Shown: positions 29,754-38,396, counted from the stretch's first letter. The stretch is DNA of 64,000 nucleotides from Oceanimonas marisflavi (GCF_003049725.1 NZ_QAGM01000002.1:1-64000), one strand, 5' to 3'. Translations and numbers: made by a program. The notes: generated from the letters alone by a model not told the origin.

Positions 29754-30406
29754 TGAACCTGGCCATTTTTGATCTGGATGAAACCCTGATTGCCGGCGAC
29801 TCCGCCACCCTGTGGCTGACCTTTCTGGCCGAGCGCGGCCTGGTGAGCAAGGCACTGCTGGCGGAAGAACGCCGGCTGATGGACGACTATTACGCCGGCA
29901 CCCTCGATATGAACGTCTATATGGCGCTGACCCTGTCGCCCATTGAAGGCCGGCGCCCCGAAGAGCTGGCACCGCTGGTTGAGGAGTTCATCACACGGCA
30001 CATTGCGCCCATCGTCTATCCCCAGGCGCGGGAACGGCTTGCCTGGCACCGCGCGCAGGGACACCGGTGTCTGATCATTTCCGCCACCGGAGAGCACCTG
30101 GTCAGGCCCATCGCACATCATCTGGGGGTGGCGGATGCCATCGGCGTGCAGACCGAGATCGTGCAGGGGCGCTACAGCGGCCGGCCCGAGGGGGTTTACA
30201 GCTTTCAGCAGGGCAAGGTGGTGCGCCTGGGGCACTGGCTGAGGGAACAAGGCATAGAGCCCGGCTTCTGCTACGGCTACAGCGACTCCCACAACGATCT
30301 GGCGCTGCTGGAGCATGTGGATGAAGCCGCGGTGATCAACGGCAGCGACAGTCTCAATGCCCTGGCGGTCGAGCGGGGCTGGCAGCGACTGAGCTGGAGG
30401 TTTTAA
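29753..30406 (+). CDS. HAD-IB family phosphatase (SerB-like)
   Basis: Encodes 217 residues. HAD motif I is AIFDLDETLIAGDS (D7, D9), motif II the serine in LIISATGEHLV, and motif IV GYSDSHNDLALLEHV. The family hydrolyses phosphate monoesters such as phosphoserine. It is the last gene of the operon, overlapping the ATPase stop (TGATG) and ending 75 bp before a strong terminator. With the phosphodiesterase it could complete release of phosphate from an imported diester: first cleavage to a monoester, then dephosphorylation. This scheme is inference. Confidence 0.88.
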   Translation: MNLAIFDLDETLIAGDSATLWLTFLAERGLVSKALLAEERRLMDDYYAGTLDMNVYMALTLSPIEGRRPEELAPLVEEFITRHIAPIVYPQARERLAWHRAQGHRCLIISATGEHLVRPIAHHLGVADAIGVQTEIVQGRYSGRPEGVYSFQQGKVVRLGHWLREQGIEPGFCYGYSDSHNDLALLEHVDEAAVINGSDSLNALAVERGWQRLSWRF

Positions 30407-30414
30407 TACCGAGC

Positions 30415-30472
30415 CTTCTTTGGAGCGCGGGCAGCCTGCCCGCATTTTGCCGCGCAGCGGCAACCTATTTTC
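30415..30472. repeat. REP-like palindromic repeat
   Basis: TTTGGAGCGCGGGCAGCCTG followed by CCCGCATT and GCCGCGCAGCGGCAA: two stem-loops in the form also seen at 34104-34200 (TTTGGAGCGCAGGCGGCTCG). It sits between the HAD gene and its terminator. Confidence 0.5.
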
Positions 30473-30480
30473 CCCTAAAC

Positions 30481-30513
30481 AAAAACGGCGCTCCACAAGG
30501 AGCGCCGTTTTTT
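30481..30513. terminator. Strong intrinsic terminator
   Basis: AAAAACGGCGCTCC-ACAA-GGAGCGCCGTTTTTT: a 9-bp GC-rich stem extended by A/T pairs with a 6-T tail on the plus strand and a matching tract on the minus. It ends both the ABC operon and the convergent DUF2750 gene. Confidence 0.93.
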
Positions 30514-30537
30514 CACTCATCCAGTTTTAAGCGTGGA

Positions 30538-30879
30538 TCAGGCGAATTCCTTCACCATCTCCAGTACATCCAGCTCAATGCCGTCGAGTTCTTCATTCCA
30601 GTTGGGGCCGATGCGCACGCCGTCTTCCGACAGATCTTCCACCCAGATTTCCAGGAATTCGGCCAGGGTGATTTCAAAAGGCTCATACTGAGCCCACTCG
30701 TCCACGCACTGGGCGCTGGCCTCGGCCCTGGTGGACCACAGCGGCATCACTTCGGTGTCTGCGAACTCGGTGGAATCACACACCACCCATTCGTCTCCGA
30801 AGCGAAGCCCCCACATGACGTTGTCGGCTTTCACTTGTTCGATAAAACGCTGGTATTCTGGCTGGTGGAGCTGGCTCAT
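30538..30879 (-). CDS. DUF2750 family protein
   Basis: Encodes 113 residues, an acidic cytoplasmic protein. Recognised by WGLRFGDEWVVCDS followed by VMPLWSTRAEASAQCVDEWAQYEP and FLEIWVEDLSEDGVRIGPNW, the DUF2750 pattern. The ATG at 30879 follows AAAGGTGA; a GTG three codons upstream is less likely. Function of the family is unknown. It is a single-gene unit. Confidence 0.8.
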   Translation of the reverse strand: MSQLHQPEYQRFIEQVKADNVMWGLRFGDEWVVCDSTEFADTEVMPLWSTRAEASAQCVDEWAQYEPFEITLAEFLEIWVEDLSEDGVRIGPNWNEELDGIELDVLEMVKEFA

Positions 30880-31016
30880 TATGGTCACCTTTGGCTAATG
30901 AGGGGGAAATACCCCGAATGGGGGCGATACTGAACCAAATTATCCCTAGACTCAATTAAAACAATATTAAAAAACGCAGTGCCCTTTGCCCTCAAGTCAC
31001 TTACAGGAGGTGGCAC

Positions 31017-31664
31017 ATGAAACTGCCCGCCAAACACAGGGTAGCCAGTCTGGACGTGGATGCCCAGTATACCTTTACTCCCGTCTGTCCCGATGAGTTG
31101 CCGGTTCCCGGCGGCGATGATATCGCCGGCGAGCTCAACCGCCAGGCCACCTTTGCCGGTTTTCGCCTGGGCTCCAAGGACGCCCACTCTCCCGCTGCCC
31201 ACTGGGTGGCCACCGACCAGCAGCCCGCTTTCAGCAAAATGGACAGCGACAACATGGATCTGCGCTGGCCGCTCCATGCGGTGCCCGGCACCCGCGGCTT
31301 TGAACTGCTCGACGGCCTGCCCCATCCCGCCGACTACGACTTTTTCGTGTGGAAGGGGGTGGAGCCCGATATGCACCCCTACGGCGCCTGCTTTCATGAT
31401 CTGGCCGAGCAGCAAAGTACCGGGCTGATTGAATACCTGCGCGACAACGATATCGACACCGTACTGGTGGGGGGGCTGGCCACCGACTACTGCGTATTCC
31501 ACACGGTTAAACAACTGCTGGCCGCCGGCATGAACGTCATCGTCAATCGCGCCGCCATTCGCGGCGTGGCCGACGACACCAGCCGCCATGCCATGGCCGA
31601 GATGATCCAGCTGGGCGCCCATTTTGTACACGACAGCGGCGCTCTGGAGCAGAGTGATGACTGA
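31017..31664 (+). CDS. pncA: Nicotinamidase (isochorismatase-fold)
   Basis: Encodes 215 residues. The cysteine-hydrolase triad is present: D15 in LDVDAQYTF, K113 in FFVWKGVEPD and C159 in GGLATDYCVFHTV. The ATDYCV form and the coupled nicotinate phosphoribosyltransferase gene make nicotinamide the likely substrate: deamidation to nicotinate for NAD salvage. The first part of the protein is less like E. coli PncA, so another small amide is possible. A good AGGAGG lies upstream. The stop overlaps pncB by 8 bp. Confidence 0.82.
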   Translation: MKLPAKHRVASLDVDAQYTFTPVCPDELPVPGGDDIAGELNRQATFAGFRLGSKDAHSPAAHWVATDQQPAFSKMDSDNMDLRWPLHAVPGTRGFELLDGLPHPADYDFFVWKGVEPDMHPYGACFHDLAEQQSTGLIEYLRDNDIDTVLVGGLATDYCVFHTVKQLLAAGMNVIVNRAAIRGVADDTSRHAMAEMIQLGAHFVHDSGALEQSDD

Positions 31665-32853
31665 GCCCGTTATTCAATCCCTGCTCGACACCGACATGTA
31701 CAAATACACCATGATGCAGGTGGTGCTGCACCAGTACCCGGCGGCGGAAGTGGAATACCGCTTTCGCTGCCGCACTCCGGGTGTGGACTTTTCTTCCTGT
31801 GTTGAGGACATCAGCCGGGAGATCGACCATCTGTGCAGCCTGCGGCTGACCGAAGCTGAGCTCGCCTTTCTGGCGACACTGGATTACATCAAGCCCGACT
31901 TTATTCACTTTTTGCGGCTGTTCCGGCTGGAGCGCGGCTTTGTACGGCTGGCCTGCCACGACGACCGGCTGGAAGTGGTGGTGCGCGGTCCCTGGCTGCA
32001 CACCATACTGTTTGAGGTGCCATTGCTGGCCATTATCAGCGAGGTATATTGCCGCCATCACTACTCACGCCCCGACTGGCAACAGGCCAGGGCCAGGCTG
32101 CAGCACAAGATGGCAAAGGTGGCCCGGGAGCCGGCCGGCAACGGCTTTCATTTTTCCGATTTCGGTACCCGCCGGCGCTTTTCCCGGCGCTGGCATCAGG
32201 AAGTGGTGGAAACCCTGCTGAACGGACTGCCCGCGCAGTTTTCCGGCACCAGCAACCTGGATCTGTCCCGACGCCTGGGCTGCCGGCCCATGGGTACCAT
32301 GGCCCACGAGTTTCTGCAGGCGTTTCAGGCCCTGGGCCCCCGTCTGGTCGACAGCCAGAAAGCCGCGCTGGAAGCCTGGGTACACGAATACCGGGGCCGG
32401 CTCGGTATTGCCCTCACCGATGTGGTGGGCATGGACGCCTTTCTGCGGGACTTCGATCTTTACTTCGCCAAGCTGTTTGACGGCCTGCGCCACGACTCCG
32501 GCGATCCGGTTATCTGGACCGAGAAGGCCCTGGCCCACTACCGCAAGCTCAAGATCGATCCCCGCAGCAAGCGGCTGGTGTACAGCGACTCGCTTACCAT
32601 CGACACGGCGCTGGCGCTGTACCGGCGTTTTGCCGGCCAGTGCCACCCCGCCTTTGGTATCGGCACCCACCTCACCAACGATGTGGTGGACACCAGGCCC
32701 CTCAACATGGTGATCAAGATGACCCGCTGCAACGGCCAGGCGGTGGCCAAGCTGTCCGACAGCCCGGGCAAGACCATGTGCGAAGACGCCGGCTACCTGG
32801 CCTATCTGTCCCGAGTGTTTGGAGTACAGGCACCCATCGTAAAGCAGAACTGA
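31657..32853 (+). CDS. pncB: Nicotinate phosphoribosyltransferase
   Basis: Encodes 398 residues, the E. coli-type length. Landmarks are the N-terminal IQSLLDTDMYKYTMMQ, FSDFGTRRRFS, and GTSNLDLSRRLGCRPMGTMAHE containing the histidine that is phosphorylated in this family, and later DGLRHDSGDP. It joins nicotinate to PRPP with ATP hydrolysis. Overlap with the upstream nicotinamidase gene gives a two-step NAD salvage unit. The ATG at 31657 is chosen over a longer frame since the conserved N-terminus begins there. Confidence 0.94.
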   Translation: MTEPVIQSLLDTDMYKYTMMQVVLHQYPAAEVEYRFRCRTPGVDFSSCVEDISREIDHLCSLRLTEAELAFLATLDYIKPDFIHFLRLFRLERGFVRLACHDDRLEVVVRGPWLHTILFEVPLLAIISEVYCRHHYSRPDWQQARARLQHKMAKVAREPAGNGFHFSDFGTRRRFSRRWHQEVVETLLNGLPAQFSGTSNLDLSRRLGCRPMGTMAHEFLQAFQALGPRLVDSQKAALEAWVHEYRGRLGIALTDVVGMDAFLRDFDLYFAKLFDGLRHDSGDPVIWTEKALAHYRKLKIDPRSKRLVYSDSLTIDTALALYRRFAGQCHPAFGIGTHLTNDVVDTRPLNMVIKMTRCNGQAVAKLSDSPGKTMCEDAGYLAYLSRVFGVQAPIVKQN

Positions 32854-32951
32854 CACCAGCGTAAATTCAAACTGCCAACCTGCCCTTCTCAGCCTGCGCT
32901 CATCTCTCTAGATTAAAAGGCAATATACAGACGCTGACGAAGGGCATATAA

Positions 32952-33746
32952 ATGAACGCCTCCACCTATGTGGCCCGTAAACCCGGGCCCGACGGAAAAA
33001 TTGAATACTCGGAGGAGGAAAACGCCATCTGGCACACGCTGATTACGCGCCAGCTGGCTTGCGTGCAGCACCGTGCCTGTAACGAATACCTGACAGGCCT
33101 GAAACGGTTAAACCTGCCCCATGACCGCATTCCCCAGCTGAACGAGATCAACCGGGTGCTGGAGCCCGCCACCGGCTGGCGGGTGGCCCGGGTGCCGGCA
33201 CTGATCTCCTTTGACCGTTTCTTTGAACTGCTGGCCGACCGGCAGTTTCCGGTGGCCACCTTCATTCGCCGGCGGGAAGATCTCGACTATCTGCAGGAGC
33301 CGGATATCTTTCACGAGCTGTTCGGTCACTGCGCCATGCTCACCCACCCGGCCTTTGCCCGCTTTACTCATACCTATGGGAAACTCGGCCGCGACGCCAC
33401 CCCCAGAGAACGCGGCTTTCTCGCCCGGCTGTACTGGTTCACCGTGGAATTCGGCCTGCTTAACACGCCGGAAGGGCGGCGCATCTATGGCGGCGGCATA
33501 CTGTCGTCGCCGGGTGAGACTCAATACGCCTTTGAATCGGATGAACCCGAGTTTCGCCCCTTTAATATGCTGGATGTGCTGCGCACGCCCTATCGTATCG
33601 ATATCATGCAGCCCATCTACTATGTACTGGACAGCCTGGACGATCTCTTTGCCATTGCCGACATGGATATCATGGCCGACGTGCACAAGGCTCAGGCACT
33701 GGGGCTGTTCGCCCCCACCTTTCCACCCAAACAAACCGCCGTTTAA
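32952..33746 (+). CDS. phhA: Phenylalanine-4-hydroxylase
   Basis: Encodes 264 residues of the bacterial monomeric aromatic amino acid hydroxylase. The iron ligands are H121 and H126 in PDIFHELFGHCAML and E166 in YWFTVEFGLL. It converts phenylalanine to tyrosine using tetrahydropterin and O2. It is followed after 9 bp by the pterin recycling gene. There is a weak TGTAAA-like half-site upstream but no clear TyrR box. The product tyrosine could feed the HPPD enzyme encoded at 49.8 kb. Confidence 0.95.
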   Translation: MNASTYVARKPGPDGKIEYSEEENAIWHTLITRQLACVQHRACNEYLTGLKRLNLPHDRIPQLNEINRVLEPATGWRVARVPALISFDRFFELLADRQFPVATFIRRREDLDYLQEPDIFHELFGHCAMLTHPAFARFTHTYGKLGRDATPRERGFLARLYWFTVEFGLLNTPEGRRIYGGGILSSPGETQYAFESDEPEFRPFNMLDVLRTPYRIDIMQPIYYVLDSLDDLFAIADMDIMADVHKAQALGLFAPTFPPKQTAV

Positions 33747-33755
33747 GGAGAACCC

Positions 33756-34097
33756 ATGACCCAACTGGCCCAACAACAATGCGAGGCCTGCCGGGCCGAT
33801 GCGCCCAGAGTCAGTGATGCCGAGCTGGCCGAGCTGATGACGCAGATCCCCGACTGGACCCCCCAGGCCCGGGACGGCGTGCTGCAGCTGGAGCGGGAGT
33901 TTAAATTCAGGAATTTCAAACTGGCCTGGGCCTTTGCCGACAAGGTGGCGGAACTGGCCGAAAGCGAATTTCACCACCCGGCCATTTTGCTGGAATGGGG
34001 CAAGGTCACCGTGACCTGGTGGACCCACGCCATCGGCGGCCTGCACCGCAATGACTTCATCATGGCGGCCCGCACCGATACCTTGCTGGCCGATTGA
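33756..34097 (+). CDS. phhB: Pterin-4a-carbinolamine dehydratase
   Basis: Encodes 113 residues. The signature [32 protein letters not shown] holds the catalytic histidine pair. It dehydrates the 4a-hydroxypterin made by PhhA so that the cofactor can be reduced again. AAGGAG lies before the ATG, and the gap from phhA is only 9 bp, so the two form an operon. Confidence 0.95.
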   Translation: MTQLAQQQCEACRADAPRVSDAELAELMTQIPDWTPQARDGVLQLEREFKFRNFKLAWAFADKVAELAESEFHHPAILLEWGKVTVTWWTHAIGGLHRNDFIMAARTDTLLAD

Positions 34098-34103
34098 CGA
34101 AGT

Positions 34104-34200
34104 TTGGAGCGCAGGCGGCTCGCCTGCATTAGCGCCGCAGGCGCTCAAAAATGGTTGCCGCTGCGCGCCAAATTGCGGACGAGCCGTCCGCGCTCCAATA
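34104..34200. repeat. Paired REP-like inverted repeat between convergent genes
   Basis: The outer ends, TTTGGAGCGCAGGCGGCTCG and on the opposite strand TATTGGAGCGCGGACGGCTC, are inverted copies of one unit; inner pairs GCGCCGCAGGCGC add further stems. It resembles the unit at 30415. It fills the gap between phhB and puuB and may end both transcripts. Confidence 0.6.
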
Positions 34201-34203
34201 CAT

Positions 34204-35478
34204 TTAAACGCCCAATTTATCCCGCAGGCTGTAGTAGGCGGCGCCCATGGCGCTGAAGGGCACCTGAAAGCGGCGGCCGCCGAAAAACGGCAGGTGCGGC
34301 AGGCAGGCAAAGGCGTCAAAACGTTCGGCCTGGCCTTTCAGCACTTCCGACAGCAGCCGGCCCGCCAGGTGGGTACAGGTGACGCCGTGGCCGCTGTAAC
34401 CCTGCATGTAATACACGTTGGGCTCGAGCCGGCCAAACTGGGGCAGGCGCGACAGGGTCAGCAGGAAGTTGCCGGTCCAGCGGTAATCCACCTTGACCCC
34501 TTCCAGCTGGGGAAAGGTCTTCAGCAGTTTGGGCAGCACCAGGCGGTCGATGTCGTCCGGATCCCGGGCGCCGTAGACCACGCCGCCGCCATAGAGCAGC
34601 CGGTTGTCGCCGGTGAGCCGGTAGTAGTCCAGCAGGTAGTTGCAGTCTTCAACACAATAGCCGTTGGGGATCAGCCGTCTGACCTGCTCGTCACTCAGGG
34701 GCTCGGTGGTCACAATCTGGGTGCCGCAGGGCATAGCCTTGGCCGACAGCTTGGGCTCCAGGTTGCCGAGATAGGCATTGCCCGCCAGCACCACAAACCT
34801 GGCGCTGACGCTGCCCCTGGCCGTTTTTGCCAGGGCCGGATCGCCGTATTGAATGTTGGTCACCGCCGACTGTTCAAAGATGCGACCGCCCAGCTTGCGA
34901 ATGGCCTCGGCCTCTCCCAGCGCCAGATTGAGGGGGTGAATATGACCGCCGCGATGATCCAGCAGGGCGCCTACATAACGATCCGTGTCGATCTCCCGGG
35001 CCACCGCCTCGGCATCCAGCAGCTCCAGGCCATCATGGCCGTAGAGCTCCCAGTTGCCCTTCTGACTTTCCAGCTCATGCAGCTGGCGGCGGTTGAGCGC
35101 CGCGAAAATGCCGCCGGGCCTGAAGTCGCACTTTATATCGTACTGCTCAATGCGTTCGCGAATAATATCACCGCCTTCAAACATCATGCTGCCCAGCATG
35201 CGGGCGGTATCGGCGCCGTAGCGGGATTCGATCACGTCTATGTCCCGACTGTAGGAGTTGACAATCTGGCCGCCGTTGCGACCGCTGGCGCCAAAGCCGA
35301 TGCGGCCGGCCTCCAGCAGCACCACATCAAAGCCTGCCTCGGTCAGAAACAGCGCGGTGGACAGGCCGGTGTAACCGCCCCCCACCACGCACACATCGCA
35401 CTGTATGTTTTCGGTCAGTTGCGGCCAGGGCGCGTGTTCGTTGGCGGTGGCCGCGTAGTAGCTGTTGACGTGTTCCAT
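34204..35478 (-). CDS. puuB: Gamma-glutamylputrescine oxidoreductase (FAD)
   Basis: Encodes 424 residues of the DAO-type flavoprotein family. The N-terminal FAD site is CDVCVVGGGYTGLSTALFLTEAGFDVVLLEA, followed by GFGASGRNGGQIV; the C-terminus has YMQGYSGHGVTCTHLAGRLL. In the Puu pathway it oxidises gamma-glutamylputrescine to the aminobutyraldehyde with H2O2 release. It is 15 bp from puuC with the same order B after C as in a Puu cluster, which supports the name over other DAO oxidases. Confidence 0.88.
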   Translation of the reverse strand: MEHVNSYYAATANEHAPWPQLTENIQCDVCVVGGGYTGLSTALFLTEAGFDVVLLEAGRIGFGASGRNGGQIVNSYSRDIDVIESRYGADTARMLGSMMFEGGDIIRERIEQYDIKCDFRPGGIFAALNRRQLHELESQKGNWELYGHDGLELLDAEAVAREIDTDRYVGALLDHRGGHIHPLNLALGEAEAIRKLGGRIFEQSAVTNIQYGDPALAKTARGSVSARFVVLAGNAYLGNLEPKLSAKAMPCGTQIVTTEPLSDEQVRRLIPNGYCVEDCNYLLDYYRLTGDNRLLYGGGVVYGARDPDDIDRLVLPKLLKTFPQLEGVKVDYRWTGNFLLTLSRLPQFGRLEPNVYYMQGYSGHGVTCTHLAGRLLSEVLKGQAERFDAFACLPHLPFFGGRRFQVPFSAMGAAYYSLRDKLGV

Positions 35479-35493
35479 AATGTGAATGCTCCC

Positions 35494-36981
35494 TTAATCC
35501 AGTGCCAGCCAGGTGGTCTTGAGTTCGGTAAACTTGTCAAAGGCGTGCAGTGACTTGTCACGGCCGTTGCCGCTTTGCTTGACGCCGCCAAAGGGCACCG
35601 TCATATCGCCGTCGTTGTAATTGTTGATAAACACAGATCCGGCCTTGAGTTGCCGCGCCAGCCGGTGAGCCCGGCGCAGATCCGAAGTCCACAGCCCGGC
35701 GCCCAGACCGTACTGGCTGTCGTTGGCCATTTGCACGGCGTCCTCTTCCCGTTCAAAGGTGGTCACCGCCAGCACCGGGCCGAAGATCTCTTCCCGGGCC
35801 ACCGCCATATGCGGATTGACCTGCTCCAGCACGGTGGGCCCGATAAAGTTGCCCGCCTGATCCCGGCCGTCCAGGCCCAGAACGGCGCCTTCTTCCAGAC
35901 CCTCGGCAATGTAGCGGCACACGCTGCCGTGGTGATCGCTGTCGATCAGGGTGCCCATGGTGGAAGACGGATCCAGCGGATCTCTGGGTTTAAAGTGCTC
36001 GGCGGCCTTTTTCAGCTCGGCCATAAAGACGTCCCTGATGCTGCTTTCTACCAGCAGCCGGGTGCCGGCAATGCACACCTGACCCTGGTTGTAGAAGATA
36101 CCCGACGCCGAAGCCCGGGCCGCTTTGGCCAGATCCGGGCAGTCGGCAAACACGATATTCGCGCTCTTGCCCCCCGCCTCCAGCCACACCCGCTTCATGT
36201 TGGAGCGGCCGGCGTATTCCATCAGCAGCCGCCCCACCCCGGTGGAGCCGGTAAAGGTCAGGCAGTCCACATCCTCGTGCAGGGCCAGGGCCTTGCCCGC
36301 CTCGTGGCCAAAGCCGGGCAGCACGTTGAGCACGCCATCGGGCAGGCCCGCTTCCTTCGCCAGGGCGGCCAGACGAATGGCGGTCAGCGGCGATTTTTCC
36401 GAGGGTTTTAAAATCACCGAGTTGCCCGCCGCCAGCGCCGGCCCCAGCTTCCAGCAGGCCAGCAGCAGCGGAAAGTTCCAGGGCACAATGGCCGCCACCA
36501 CGCCGATGGGCTCGCGGCTGACCAGCGCCAGGGCATCGGGCCCGGTGGGGGCGATTTCGCCGTAAATCTTGTCCACCGCCTCGGCATACCAGCGCATGCA
36601 GCGCACCGCGCCGGGAATGTCGTCCCGCAGGCTGTGACGAATGGGTTTGCCGGTATCCAGGGTTTCCAGCAGCGCCAGCTCTTCCCTGTGCTGCTCCATC
36701 AGCGCCGCCAGCCTGAGCAGCACCGTCTTGCGCTCGGCGGGGGCTTTTTGTGACCAGACGCCGGCCTCGAAACTGGCCCGGGCGGCGACCAGCGCCATGT
36801 TCACATCCGCCTCCCGCGCCCGGCTGACTTCGGCCAGGGTGGTATCGGTGGCGGGGTTGATCACCGCAAAGCGCTCGCCGGCCACCGCCTCGCGGTATTC
36901 TCCTTCAATAAACAGCCGGCTTTCGGGTTGCAGTTTTTCGGCTTCCGCCTGCCAGTAAGCCTGGTTTCTGAACTCCATCAT
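35494..36981 (-). CDS. puuC: Gamma-glutamyl-gamma-aminobutyraldehyde dehydrogenase
   Basis: Encodes 495 residues, an NAD(P)-linked aldehyde dehydrogenase. PWNFPLLLACWKLGPAL, FTGSTGVGRLL, WLEAGGKSANIVF with the general base, and NQGQVCIAGTRLLVESS with the catalytic cysteine are present. PuuC oxidises gamma-glutamyl-gamma-aminobutyraldehyde to gamma-glutamyl-GABA, with broad specificity. It lies 15 bp after puuR on the same strand. Two adjacent ATGs follow GGAG. Confidence 0.92.
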   Translation of the reverse strand: MMEFRNQAYWQAEAEKLQPESRLFIEGEYREAVAGERFAVINPATDTTLAEVSRAREADVNMALVAARASFEAGVWSQKAPAERKTVLLRLAALMEQHREELALLETLDTGKPIRHSLRDDIPGAVRCMRWYAEAVDKIYGEIAPTGPDALALVSREPIGVVAAIVPWNFPLLLACWKLGPALAAGNSVILKPSEKSPLTAIRLAALAKEAGLPDGVLNVLPGFGHEAGKALALHEDVDCLTFTGSTGVGRLLMEYAGRSNMKRVWLEAGGKSANIVFADCPDLAKAARASASGIFYNQGQVCIAGTRLLVESSIRDVFMAELKKAAEHFKPRDPLDPSSTMGTLIDSDHHGSVCRYIAEGLEEGAVLGLDGRDQAGNFIGPTVLEQVNPHMAVAREEIFGPVLAVTTFEREEDAVQMANDSQYGLGAGLWTSDLRRAHRLARQLKAGSVFINNYNDGDMTVPFGGVKQSGNGRDKSLHAFDKFTELKTTWLALD

Positions 36982-36996
36982 GTGTCTCCGCCTTGA

Positions 36997-37557
36997 TTAC
37001 AGATTGGCCGGGGTATGGGCGCTGATAATGCGGCATTCCCGGTCCGATGAATTGGTAAAGGTATGGGGCAGCCCGGTGTCGATCACGTAGCTCTGACCGG
37101 CGCTCAAATGGTAGTGCTCACCGCCCACCGTCAGCTCGATTTCCCCTTCCAGCACGGTACCCACCTCTTCGCCCTGATGCTTGAGGTGACCGCCGGTACT
37201 GGTGCCCGGGGCATAGCACTCGATAAGAAAACCCAGCGCCCGCTGGCGGTTGCCGTTGTGCACCAGTCTGAACGACACCCCCTGACTGCCGATTTCCACC
37301 AGCTCGCTCTCGTTAATCACCACCTTGTTACGGGCCAGCGGCTCGGGCTCGGCAAAAAACTCCGACAACGACATGTCATACACCTTGAGCAGCTTTTGCA
37401 GGCTGCTCACCGCCGGGCTCACCTTGTCCTGCTCTATGGTGCAGATGGCGCCGTGGGTCAGCCCCGACAGCTCGGCCACTCTGCGCTGGCTGAGCCCCAG
37501 CCGCCGGCGAATGTCCGCCAGCCGGCTGCCCGGCGCCAGCTCGCCATGGGCGCTCAT
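36997..37557 (-). CDS. puuR: PuuR-type repressor (XRE HTH plus cupin)
   Basis: Encodes 186 residues, matching E. coli PuuR in length. The helix-turn-helix is RLGLSQRRVAELSGLTHGAICTIEQDKVSPAVSSLQKLL (residues ~15-55), and the C-terminal cupin is HLKHQGEEVGTVLEGEIELTVGGEHYHLSAGQSYVID. Known PuuR releases DNA on binding putrescine. The ATG makes an ATGA overlap with the puuD stop. A longer upstream frame is excluded as it overlaps puuD fully. Confidence 0.92.
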   Translation of the reverse strand: MSAHGELAPGSRLADIRRRLGLSQRRVAELSGLTHGAICTIEQDKVSPAVSSLQKLLKVYDMSLSEFFAEPEPLARNKVVINESELVEIGSQGVSFRLVHNGNRQRALGFLIECYAPGTSTGGHLKHQGEEVGTVLEGEIELTVGGEHYHLSAGQSYVIDTGLPHTFTNSSDRECRIISAHTPANL

Positions 37558-38324
37558 ACCGCCTCCCGCGCCCGGGCATGATCCCGGCAGGCGGCCACAA
37601 AGCCGTCGAACAGCGACCGGGAAAGGGCGTTGTCGCGGCTGTGCCATTCCGGGTGCCACTGCACCCCCAGGGCAAAGGGATGATTCACCAGGCTGATGGC
37701 TTCCACCAGGCCGTCGGGAGCGGTGGCTTCCACCCGCACGCCCGGTCCCAGTGCCTTCACCCCCTGCATATGCAATGAATTGACCTTCTGCACGCCCTCA
37801 CCCGCCAGTTGCGCCAGCAGGCCGCCCGCCACGGGCTGAATGTCGTGGGCCGGGGCGTATTGCACCTCCAGGGGTTGTTCCTTGTTTTCCCTGTGCTCGG
37901 CAAACAGCCCGGTCTCGTGCAGGCGCCGGTGCAGCCGGCCGCCGCTGGCCACCACCATTTCCTGAAAACCGCGGCAAATGCCAAACAGCGGCAGCTTCAT
38001 GGTTTGCGCGGCGTCGATCAGCCGCAGGCTGAGCCGGTCCCGGCCGGCGTCGGTGTGCTCTTCCTTACCGGTTTCACCGTAATGGTGCGGCTCCATATTG
38101 CTGTAGCTGCCGGTAAGCAGAATGCCGTCGAGGCGGGACAGCATGGCCGCCAGGCTTTGTTCATCCTCACCCAGCTGGTGCACCAGGGGCACCGGCACCG
38201 CGCCGGCCGCCACAATGGCGTCCAGATATTTCTGCTGCACGGTAAGGCCCGGGTGGGGCCCGAGCTGCTGCTGGCACAGAATGACGCCCACCCAGGGTTT
38301 GTTAAATATATGAACCAATGTCAT
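37554..38324 (-). CDS. puuD: Gamma-glutamyl-GABA hydrolase
   Basis: Encodes 256 residues of the peptidase C26 family. The nucleophile cysteine is in PLFGICRGFQEMVVASGG, and the histidine/glutamate pair in ALGVQWHPEWHS. It frees GABA and glutamate from gamma-glutamyl-GABA, the last of the gamma-glutamylated steps. First gene of the puuD-R-C-B run, with a 184-bp divergent region shared with puuA. Confidence 0.92.
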   Translation of the reverse strand: MTLVHIFNKPWVGVILCQQQLGPHPGLTVQQKYLDAIVAAGAVPVPLVHQLGEDEQSLAAMLSRLDGILLTGSYSNMEPHHYGETGKEEHTDAGRDRLSLRLIDAAQTMKLPLFGICRGFQEMVVASGGRLHRRLHETGLFAEHRENKEQPLEVQYAPAHDIQPVAGGLLAQLAGEGVQKVNSLHMQGVKALGPGVRVEATAPDGLVEAISLVNHPFALGVQWHPEWHSRDNALSRSLFDGFVAACRDHARAREAV

Positions 38325-38381
38325 CGTCGCTCACCCGCTTTAAATTTTGAACACTCTGCCCCGATGGCGGGACATCCGTAA

Positions 38382-38396
38382 AAAATATAGTCAAAA
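38382..38396. promoter_or_regulatory. Candidate PuuR operator
   Basis: AAAATATAGTCAAAA matches 12 of 15 positions of the asymmetric E. coli PuuR consensus AAAATATAATGAACA as I remember it. It lies in the divergent puuD/puuA region, 58 bp from the puuD start. A second partial match ending TGAACA lies at 38339-38353. Confidence 0.4.

Noticed and set aside
32854-32951. Possible TyrR box upstream of phhA
   Set aside because: Only a TGTAAA-like half-site is visible; the matching TTTACA half is missing.
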